In this document: positions 8,939-14,394 of the stretch, piece by piece
How the letters are laid out: every line of letters begins with the position of its first letter
Position numbering within the stretch: position 1 is the stretch's first letter
From: Deinococcus sp.
GTDB lineage: Bacteria; Deinococcota; Deinococci; Deinococcales; Deinococcaceae
NCBI GenBank assembly: GCA_018260275.1
Contig: JAGLBK010000022.1
Span: 1-20,215, forward strand
Length of the DNA: 20,215 nt
Direction of reading: 5' to 3'
Position numbers and translations under genes: made by a program
The notes under the pieces: generated by a model
Databases searched by the model: none
What the model was told of the DNA's origin: nothing
What the model saw: only the letters and a program-made list of their open reading frames with translations

Positions 8939-9591
8939 TGGAGGTAGAGCAAGGTATTGACAATGGTTCGGGCCGCGTCGCCATCGGGGTCGGCAAGGAA
9001 CTCCGCCTCCAGCCAGGCCATGGCATCAGCTGGATGCCATTCGGGGGGCAGTGTGCCATTGAACTCCATGGTGTGGGCCAGATGCCAGGCCCCTTGCGGA
9101 TGCTTACGCCAGAGCTGCACCAATTCGGCTGTGGTGGGGCCGAAAGCCTGCAAAATCCGGAGGTCAAGGACAACATCAGCAGGATGAGCGCGTGGTCCTG
9201 TCCAGAGAAAGAGCCTCCAACAAATCATGGAAAAGGCATACAAGGTCCCAGCCTGTTCCGACGTCAGTGGCAACGAGTTTTCCCGGGCATAATCCAGTCG
9301 ATCTGCGATGTCTCTGAGGCCTTCCCAGTTGAGGGCACCGGACTCATCGAATATAAAGACTTCCAGCAGGCGCGGCAAAAAGTACCGGAAATCCTCCCAA
9401 GTCCCGACGGTATAAAGCGCATCAAACAGGTAAGAGCGCATCAGCCCTGGCGACAGCTCACGGAGCGGCCAGCTCAAAAGCTGCTTGACTTCGCCTGCCT
9501 GTAATTCGTAAGGCTCATGCACGATTTGTTTGGGACGTAGCTGGACGGAGAAAGCGTCATAGACCGCGTCCAGAGCTTCGTAGAGATTCAC
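8932..9591 (-). CDS. Conserved hypothetical, 219 aa
   Basis: A 219-aa acidic, mostly helical protein rich in Trp, Leu and Phe. The stretch LYTVGTWEDFRYFLPRLLEVF (about 61-81) recalls an unannotated family with a DFKYFLPRILEL-like core; the N-terminal Cys cluster I associate with that family is missing here. That comparison is from memory. Start choice: GTG at 9591 (VNLYEALDAVYDAF) overlaps the stop of the upstream GNAT gene as GTGA, so translation is probably coupled. The longer frame up to 9801 is an out-of-frame reading of the GNAT gene. No signal peptide, membrane segment or catalytic motif is seen. It probably works with, or is regulated alongside, the acetyltransferase. Confidence 0.78.
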   Translation of the reverse strand: MNLYEALDAVYDAFSVQLRPKQIVHEPYELQAGEVKQLLSWPLRELSPGLMRSYLFDALYTVGTWEDFRYFLPRLLEVFIFDESGALNWEGLRDIADRLDYARENSLPLTSEQAGTLYAFSMICWRLFLWTGPRAHPADVVLDLRILQAFGPTTAELVQLWRKHPQGAWHLAHTMEFNGTLPPEWHPADAMAWLEAEFLADPDGDAARTIVNTLLYLQN

Positions 9592-10067
9592 GAATTCACC
9601 CTCAGTTCCATCACCCACAGCCTCCCGCGTTTGCCCTGCCTTTCGCGCAGCACCGTCCAGCCGCACTTCTGGTAAACGTGAATGGCCGCCGCGTTGGTCT
9701 GGTGAATGCACAGCAGCGCCCGCGTCACATCCGGGTAAAGCTCCTGCACCAGCCTGGGCAAAAGCCGCATGGCCGCCGTACCCACGCCGCGCCCCTGGCA
9801 CTGTTCGTCCAGCACCAGCCCGTTGAGCGTCAGCGCGTGCGCGTCCGGCTGGCCCGCGTAGGTTTCGACCCGCTCGTCCCGGCTGAGGATAAACAGCCCC
9901 ACCGGCATATCGTTTTTCAGAATGGTGACAGCCTGCCGTAGCGGATTCCCGGCGATTTCGGGCAGGGTTTCGGCGGGGTGGTGCGTCCAGTTTTCCTGGC
10001 CTGGGGCCAGTCGCAGGGCCAGCAGCACGGGCAGATGTTCGGAGGTGGTGGGCAGGAGGCGGGGCAT
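9588..10067 (-). CDS. GNAT-family N-acetyltransferase
   Basis: A 159-aa acetyl-CoA-dependent acetyltransferase. The motif A segment LNGLVLDEQCQGRGVGTAAM holds the QGRGVG acetyl-CoA pyrophosphate loop. CIHQTNAAAIHVYQKCGWTVL is motif B with the usual N-x-x-A-x-x-x-Y-x-K-x-G-F/W pattern. The substrate is not predictable. The ATG at 10067 (MPRLLPTTSEHL) is preferred to one at 10100 because TCTACT lies 6 nt upstream. It is the first gene of a pair with the 219-aa unknown (GTGA overlap) and diverges from a second, different GNAT. Its -35 region overlaps the 16-bp repeat array. Confidence 0.9.
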   Translation of the reverse strand: MPRLLPTTSEHLPVLLALRLAPGQENWTHHPAETLPEIAGNPLRQAVTILKNDMPVGLFILSRDERVETYAGQPDAHALTLNGLVLDEQCQGRGVGTAAMRLLPRLVQELYPDVTRALLCIHQTNAAAIHVYQKCGWTVLRERQGKRGRLWVMELRVNS

Positions 10068-10073
10068 GGGTTC

Positions 10074-10102
10074 AGTAGACCAGAAACCGCTGACCCTCAA
10101 AA
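10074..10102 (-). promoter_or_regulatory. Promoter of minus-strand GNAT pair
   Basis: On the minus strand TTTTGA (10102-10097), 17 nt, TCTACT (10079-10074), 6 nt from ATG at 10067. The -35-like box lies within the first 16-bp repeat. Confidence 0.45.
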
Positions 10103-10144
10103 TTGAACTCAGGCAAAATTGAACCCGGTCAAAATTTCGTCTGG
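10097..10144. repeat. Three 16-bp tandem repeats between divergent GNAT genes
   Basis: The units TCAAAATTGAACTCAG (10097-10112), GCAAAATTGAACCCGG (10113-10128) and TCAAAATTTCGTCTGG (10129-10144) lie head to tail. A further inverted copy GAAATTTTC (10149-10157) pairs with AAAATTTC of the third unit. This operator-like layout sits between two promoters. Confidence 0.8.
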
Positions 10145-10161
10145 CTGTGAAATTTTCGGCC

Positions 10162-10167
10162 TATGCT
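10162..10167 (+). promoter_or_regulatory. -10-like box of plus-strand GNAT
   Basis: TATGCT, 7 nt from the ATG at 10175. It supports that ATG over the one at 10163, which lies inside the box. Confidence 0.55.
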
Positions 10168-10174
10168 GAGGGCT

Positions 10175-10609
10175 ATGGAGTTTCGCCCCGTCTCTTTCTC
10201 CGACCTTCCAGCACTGGCGCAAACTTTCGTGCAGACTTTCAACGGTGAGGCGTGGCAGGAAAAGTGGAGTCAGGAGAGCGCTCTGGCCTGCCTGGAAGAC
10301 CTGTTGCAATTGCCCCGCGCCGCCAGTCTGGCCGTATGGGACGAAGGCGATTGCCTGGGTGCGGTGTTCGGGCACGATACCGTAAAAGACTATGGCCTGG
10401 CGCACGAGATCAAGGAACTGCTCGTGCATCCGCAGGCGCGGGGCCAGGGAATAGGGCAGGCACTGATGGTGCGCTACCTCACCGAGCGGCACCTGCACGG
10501 GGTCAATCACGTGTACCTGATGACCGTGCGTAAACCGGACGGCGAACAGTTTTATGCACGCCTGGGCTTTCGCCGGGCCGAGCGGCAGGTGGTGCTGGTC
10601 CGGCCATAA
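10175..10609 (+). CDS. GNAT-family N-acetyltransferase
   Basis: A 144-aa acetyltransferase. IKELLVHPQARGQGIGQALM contains the RGQGIG acetyl-CoA loop, and VYLMTVRKPDGEQFYARLGFRRAERQVVLV is the C-terminal motif B region. The layout (short protein, EQFYARLGF) resembles small aminoglycoside or peptide N-acetyltransferases, but the substrate is unknown. Start ATG 10175 (MEFRPVSFSDLPAL) fits the family N-terminus and the -10-like box 7 nt upstream. It is a single-gene unit ended by a strong hairpin. It has little similarity to the divergent GNAT at 9588-10067 beyond the shared fold motifs, so the two do not look like recent duplicates. Confidence 0.9.
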   Translation: MEFRPVSFSDLPALAQTFVQTFNGEAWQEKWSQESALACLEDLLQLPRAASLAVWDEGDCLGAVFGHDTVKDYGLAHEIKELLVHPQARGQGIGQALMVRYLTERHLHGVNHVYLMTVRKPDGEQFYARLGFRRAERQVVLVRP

Positions 10610-10655
10610 ACGGGTGTCCAGCTTCCAGTTCCGCCCAGAGTCCCTTAAAAGAAAG

Positions 10656-10690
10656 GGCCACCGGAGTTTTCCAGTGGCCTTGATTCTTGC
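10656..10690. terminator. Bidirectional terminator
   Basis: GGCCAC (10656-10661) and GTGGCC (10674-10679), with inner GGA/TCC and a GTTT loop. On the plus strand TTGATTCTT follows; on the minus strand CTTTCTTTT follows. It lies between convergent genes. Confidence 0.85.
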
Positions 10691-10695
10691 TCGGC

Positions 10696-11259
10696 TTACA
10701 GCGCCCGCCGCCTGCCGCCGCCAAAGCGAGCATACATCCGGTAGGCCACCACGCCAAATCCGGCGAGGCCCAGTACCGCCAGAATGGGGGCGAACACGGC
10801 CAGCACGCTGAGGGTCAGGCTGCTAGCGTCCTCGGCGGCGCTGACCACCGGGTTGCCCAGGCCCGCCGTGGTCGCCGTCGCTACCGGGCGAATGGCAGTG
10901 CGGGTCGCGTGGATGCCGCCCGCCACGACCAGTCCCAGCGCCAGCTTCAGGGGGGCCGGAATGTCGGCAATTCCGCTTTGCGAGGCGAACAGCACCGCGC
11001 CCGCCGCCGTGTTCAGCACGCCGCCCAGCAGGTGAATGGTGTGGTCAAGGCCCGGAATCTTGTCGCCCACAAAATCCAGGGCGGCAAAAATACCCACCAC
11101 CAGCATAAAATACGGGTTGGCGATCACGTCATACGAGTGCGCCAGGTGCATCACGCCGAGGTGCGAGAGAGCGCCGACCACCAGCAGCGGAATATAGGCG
11201 TTCAGCCCCGCCGCGCCCGAGAGGCCGAGGGCTGAAAACAGTCCCGAGAAGAGTTCCAT
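10696..11259 (-). CDS. DUF4126 membrane protein
   Basis: A 187-aa integral membrane protein. The opening GLFSALGLSGAAGLNAYIPLLVVGAL is the DUF4126 hallmark (Gly-rich start with AAGLNAY). Four or five hydrophobic segments are visible (about 4-30, 48-62, 75-92, 102-115 and 147-172), ending in a basic cytoplasmic tail (RFGGGRRRAL). The family has no established function. Start ATG 11259 gives the expected N-terminus. Upstream, TATCTA lies 7 nt away, a poor -10 match, and there is no Shine-Dalgarno sequence. It is monocistronic, ended by the bidirectional hairpin it shares with the GNAT gene. Confidence 0.9.
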   Translation of the reverse strand: MELFSGLFSALGLSGAAGLNAYIPLLVVGALSHLGVMHLAHSYDVIANPYFMLVVGIFAALDFVGDKIPGLDHTIHLLGGVLNTAAGAVLFASQSGIADIPAPLKLALGLVVAGGIHATRTAIRPVATATTAGLGNPVVSAAEDASSLTLSVLAVFAPILAVLGLAGFGVVAYRMYARFGGGRRRAL

Positions 11260-11305
11260 ACAGACATAGATACGCGCTTTGCAAAGGGAAGTTGCGTTAC
11301 GTTCC

Positions 11306-11354
11306 TAGAGCCAACCTTTAACGTGGCCTGGGTTACCATCAGAAATCGGCTCTA
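11306..11354 (-). terminator. Possible hairpin at the 3' end of pth
   Basis: TAGAGCC (11306-11312) pairs with GGCTCTA (11348-11354) across a 35-nt loop that itself holds AACC/GGTT. One arm includes the pth stop codon. No T-run follows, so a terminator role is uncertain. Confidence 0.3.
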
Positions 11355-12056
11355 CGAAGAGGTCTGTGCGGTTGCTCTACCGCCTGGCAAAGCGTTTTCG
11401 GCCACGCGGCTGTCTGTGGCGACGCTGGCCGCCTCCATCTGGGCCGGTTGCGCTGGCTGCTCAGGTTGCAGGGGCTTCGGACGCAGGTCGGTGCCGTTGA
11501 ACTGCTGCTGCGCCTCGGCCAGTCCCTGCGTGGCCCATACCTGGGCGGCATCTGCGCTCAAGCGAATCAGTTCTTCCAGCGCGGGTTTTTCGTCGGGCGC
11601 CCACTTGCTGAGCACCCAGTCGGCGGGGTCGCGGCCAGGCGGGGGGCGCGAAATGCCGATTTTCAGGCGCGGAAACTGCTCGTGGCCCAGTAGCCGGATG
11701 ATGTCCCGCACCCCATTCTGCCCGCCGTGCCGCCCGCCGGGGCGTAGCCGCAATAGCCCAAACGGACTGTCGAGGTCGTCTTGCACGATCAGCATCTGCA
11801 CCGGCTCCAGTTTGTAGAACCCGAGCAGCGGCACTACGGCTTTGCCCGAGGCGTTCATGAACGTCTGGGGTTTGACCAGCAGCACCTTCTCGCCGGGGAG
11901 CGGGCCGAGCCGGAGTTCGGCTACCTCGGCCTGCCCGTCCCTACGCCAGCTTTCTCCGGCGCGGCGGGCCAGTTCGTCCAGCACCAGCCAGCCAATGTTA
12001 TGCCGGGTCTGGGCGTATTGCAGGCCGGGATTGCCCAGGCCGACCACCAGCCGCAT
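11352..12056 (-). CDS. pth: Peptidyl-tRNA hydrolase
   Basis: A 234-aa enzyme that releases peptides from peptidyl-tRNA that drops off ribosomes. The catalytic and binding residues line up with the E. coli enzyme almost by number: N9 in GLGNPG, H19 in TRHNIG, N68 in KPQTFMNASG, D93 in QDDLDSPFG and N114 in RHGGQNGVRD. The catalytic domain ends near residue 190. The remaining 45 or so residues (LRPKPLQPEQPAQPAQ onward) form a Pro/Gln/Ala-rich tail not found in the usual 190-aa protein and look disordered. The ATG overlaps the stop of the 140-aa gene as TGATG, so translation is coupled. Confidence 0.97.
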   Translation of the reverse strand: MRLVVGLGNPGLQYAQTRHNIGWLVLDELARRAGESWRRDGQAEVAELRLGPLPGEKVLLVKPQTFMNASGKAVVPLLGFYKLEPVQMLIVQDDLDSPFGLLRLRPGGRHGGQNGVRDIIRLLGHEQFPRLKIGISRPPPGRDPADWVLSKWAPDEKPALEELIRLSADAAQVWATQGLAEAQQQFNGTDLRPKPLQPEQPAQPAQMEAASVATDSRVAENALPGGRATAQTSS

Positions 12057-12478
12057 CAGGCTTCCAGACTGGAAAGCACCGAGCGCCAGCTTTCCTCGGT
12101 TTCACGCACTTTGGGGTTGCTCCTGGCGCGGGTGTACCCAGCGCGGAAGTCGGCAAACTGGGTCTCTGTGGCGGCGAACAGGCTGCCCAGGGCGTGCTGC
12201 ACGTCGGTCAGGTTCTGGCGAGTCAGGGTGGTGTTCTTGGCGTCTAGCACCTCGTCCAGCGTCGCCATCAGGCCCGAGAGGGGCCGCAGCCACTGGAACG
12301 ACTCGTTGGTCGTGACCAGCGAAAACAGTTCGTAGGGACTTTTGATCGGGCCGTGCAGAAACTGGTATTCCTCTTTGGCTACGTCCAGCAGGGCCGAGTG
12401 GAAGTGGCGCAGGCGCAGGGCCAGTTCGTCCAGCTTGGTGCGGATGGCGGCGTCGGCGGGGGTTTCAGGAGTCGTCAT
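12056..12478 (-). CDS. Hypothetical helical protein coupled to pth
   Basis: A 140-aa protein I do not recognise. It is predicted mostly helical, with heptad-like segments (AIRTKLDELALRLRHFHSALLDVAKEEYQFL, residues 11-41) and a second long helix pair (ATLDEVLDAKNTTLTRQNLTDVQHALGSLF), so a small helical bundle is likely. It has no cysteine, signal peptide or membrane segment. Start ATG 12478 is supported by TACCCT 7 nt upstream and by the change to non-coding-like sequence before it. It is the first gene of the pair with pth (TGATG overlap), which suggests a role near translation or RNA, though this rests on context only. Confidence 0.8.
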   Translation of the reverse strand: MTTPETPADAAIRTKLDELALRLRHFHSALLDVAKEEYQFLHGPIKSPYELFSLVTTNESFQWLRPLSGLMATLDEVLDAKNTTLTRQNLTDVQHALGSLFAATETQFADFRAGYTRARSNPKVRETEESWRSVLSSLEA

Positions 12479-12485
12479 GCGAATC

Positions 12486-12491
12486 AGGGTA
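12486..12491 (-). promoter_or_regulatory. -10-like box of 140-aa gene and pth
   Basis: TACCCT on the minus strand, 7 nt from the ATG at 12478. No clear -35; predicted leaderless. Confidence 0.45.
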
Positions 12492-12562
12492 GCAAGCGGG
12501 CGGCGCTCAGGCCCCTTTGGCCGGTTTGATGTTCCCCTTACTGAACTTTGCCAGAGTGGGCC

Positions 12563-13030
12563 ATGTCTCTGTGGAAATCTGCTCTGGCGGTGCTGACTTT
12601 GCTGGCCGGAAGTGCCCTGGCCGCCCCCTTTACCGTGACCCTCTCGCCCGCTGACCCGGCGCTGAAGTGTGGCTCGAAAGCCGCGCTGAACCTTCAGGTC
12701 GCCAACCCGCCCGCGGGCACCAAAAGTCTGGCCCTGGTGGTCTGGGACCAGCAGCCCAGCAAACTGACCGGACGGCTGGTGCAGTACGACCTGCCTGCCG
12801 ATTCGGCCCTGCTGCCCAGCAGTAGCGGTAAAACAGGTAAGAACGATGTCGGTCAGGTCGGGTACACTCCGGTCTGTGCGGGGGGGCAGCACGACATTTA
12901 TATCGACGTGTACGCGGTGAACGTGGCCTCGCTGGGGCTGCCCGCCGGAGCGCCGCTGCGGAAGGTGCATACCGTGATTCACCAGCATAACCTCAAGGAA
13001 ACCCGCGCTCACACGCAGGTCAAGCTGTGA
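12563..13030 (+). CDS. Secreted PEBP-family protein (YbhB/YbcL-like)
   Basis: A 155-aa exported protein. MSLWKSALAVLTLLAGSALA is a Sec signal peptide with a probable cut after ALA. The mature part follows the bacterial phosphatidylethanolamine-binding protein pattern: CGSKAALNLQVANPPAGTKSLALVVWD, then GRLVQYDLPAD, GKNDVGQVGYTPVCAGGQHDIYIDVYAV and a closing strand. Two cysteines (C36 and C110 in precursor numbering) could form a disulfide. The usual ligand-pocket DPD/HW segment is weak, so ligand binding may differ. ATG 12563 is preferred to one 15 nt earlier because it gives a standard signal peptide. The stop overlaps the next gene's GTG (GTGA), so the two are translated together. Confidence 0.82.
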   Translation: MSLWKSALAVLTLLAGSALAAPFTVTLSPADPALKCGSKAALNLQVANPPAGTKSLALVVWDQQPSKLTGRLVQYDLPADSALLPSSSGKTGKNDVGQVGYTPVCAGGQHDIYIDVYAVNVASLGLPAGAPLRKVHTVIHQHNLKETRAHTQVKL

Positions 13031-14202
13031 TACGGCGCGCCCTGCTCCTGGGGCTGGCGCTGGGCGCCGTCTCCGCGCACGCGGCCAACATGAACGGCAT
13101 GGCGATGCCCGCCAACTCGGTCCCGGCAGTAGCTCCAGCAGTGTCTCCGGCGGCGACCCCAGCCGCGACCAGAGCGGCAGCCCCGGCAGCAGCGGTCCTG
13201 GCCCCGGCAGGCGGCAAACTGAACATCTACGCGCACGCCAGGTCCGGCCTCAGCCCGGCGGTACGCGGCGTGCCGTGGCGCGTATACGTGCCCAACGGCA
13301 AGGACAACACCGTTTCGGTGATCGACGCCCGGACCTTCAAGGTACTCTGGACGTTCCCGGTCGATAAGGAGCCGCAGCACGTGGTGCCTTCCTGGGACCT
13401 GAAAACCCTGTGGGTCGCCAGTGACGAGGGGCGGCAGTCGCTGACCCCCATTGACCCCAGAACCGGCAAACCCGGCACGCCTGTTCCGGTGGAAGACCCC
13501 TACAACCTGTACTTCACCCCCGACGGCAAGTACGCGATGGTGGTCGCCGAGATGGAAAAACGGCTGGACTTCATGGAGCCGCACACCATGAAAAAGCTGT
13601 TCAGCATCCCGGTGCCGTGCCGGGGCGTGAACCACATGGATTTCAGCGTGGATCACAGCTTCGTGATCGCGGGCTGCGAGTTCAGCGGCGACATGATCAA
13701 GGTTGATCTGGTGCAGCGCAAGGTGGTCAAGAAACTGCACGTGGGCGGTATGCCGCAGGACGTGAAGCTCTCGCCCGACGGCACGGTGTTCTACGCCGCC
13801 GATATGGTCGCCAACGGCGTCTATCTGCTCGACAGCGACCTCAACAAAGTGGGCTTCATTCCGACTGGCAAGGGCACCCACGGTCTGTACCCCAGCCGCG
13901 ACGCGACCAAACTCTACATTTCCAACCGGGGCGAGGGTAGCGTCAGCGTGCTGGATTTCGCCACGCGCAAGCTGGTCGCCAAGTGGGTCATTCCGGGCGG
14001 CGGCAGCCCCGATATGGGCGGCGTTTCCGCCGACGGCAAGCAGCTGTGGCTCTCGGGGCGCTACAGCGACGTGGTCTACGTGTTCGACACCCGCAGCGGC
14101 AAGGTCATTCAGAAGATCAAGGTAGGCCAGGGACCGCACGGCCTGTGCTACTTCCCGCAGCCGGGCCGCTATTCGCTGGGGCACACGGGCGTCTACCGCT
14201 AA
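13027..14202 (+). CDS. Secreted YVTN/cytochrome D1-like beta-propeller
   Basis: A 391-aa exported protein starting at GTG (VIRRALLLGLALGAVSAHA is the signal peptide). After cleavage come a Met-rich start (ANMNGMAMPAN) and a Pro/Ala-rich linker (about residues 30-62). A beta-propeller of YncE/YVTN type follows, with repeats such as VYVPNGKDNTVSVIDARTFKV, LYFTPDGKYAMVVAEM, VKLSPDGTVFYAADM, LYISNRGEGSVSVLDF and VYVFDTRSGKVIQKI. Six or seven blades are likely. Such propellers usually mediate binding; no haem or PQQ motif is seen. The Met-rich start could bind copper (inference). It is coupled to the PEBP gene by a GTGA overlap, implying a shared extracytoplasmic role. Confidence 0.88.
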   Translation: MIRRALLLGLALGAVSAHAANMNGMAMPANSVPAVAPAVSPAATPAATRAAAPAAAVLAPAGGKLNIYAHARSGLSPAVRGVPWRVYVPNGKDNTVSVIDARTFKVLWTFPVDKEPQHVVPSWDLKTLWVASDEGRQSLTPIDPRTGKPGTPVPVEDPYNLYFTPDGKYAMVVAEMEKRLDFMEPHTMKKLFSIPVPCRGVNHMDFSVDHSFVIAGCEFSGDMIKVDLVQRKVVKKLHVGGMPQDVKLSPDGTVFYAADMVANGVYLLDSDLNKVGFIPTGKGTHGLYPSRDATKLYISNRGEGSVSVLDFATRKLVAKWVIPGGGSPDMGGVSADGKQLWLSGRYSDVVYVFDTRSGKVIQKIKVGQGPHGLCYFPQPGRYSLGHTGVYR

Positions 14203-14209
14203 ACGTTCC

Positions 14210-14248
14210 GGACTTCGGGCAGGGCTGCCAGAGCGGGGCAGTCCTTTT
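14210..14248 (+). terminator. Possible terminator after beta-propeller gene
   Basis: Alternative stems GGACT/AGTCC (14210-14214, 14240-14244) and CTGCC/GGCAG (14225-14229, 14237-14241), followed by TTTTCC. Confidence 0.35.
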
Positions 14249-14275
14249 CCGCTAGCCCATGTTGTACCGGGTGTA

Positions 14276-14290
14276 TTACCGGTCTGGTAA
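14276..14290. promoter_or_regulatory. Possible operator upstream of acs
   Basis: Inverted repeat TTACC-GGTCT-GGTAA. The word TACCGG also occurs at 14265-14270 and 14277-14282. It lies about 105 nt before acs and 29 nt upstream of a possible -10 box TACAGT (14319-14324). Confidence 0.45.
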
Positions 14291-14381
14291 CGCCTGCGCC
14301 GCGTTTCGGGGCTTGCGCTACAGTAGGGCACATCTAAAACAGATCGATCAGTCTGCTGAACCCCCTTTCCTGCCTACTTCC

Positions 14382-14386
14382 GGAGG
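14382..14386 (+). promoter_or_regulatory. Shine-Dalgarno of acs
   Basis: GGAGG, 8 nt before the ATG at 14395. This is the best ribosome binding site in the window and marks acs as a leadered message. Confidence 0.85.
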
Positions 14387-14394
14387 TTGCCGCC

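Noticed and set aside
13009..14331. Minus-strand open frame (440 codons) antisense to the beta-propeller gene
   Set aside because: The signal peptide and propeller repeats are clear on the plus strand, and the GTGA coupling supports that reading.
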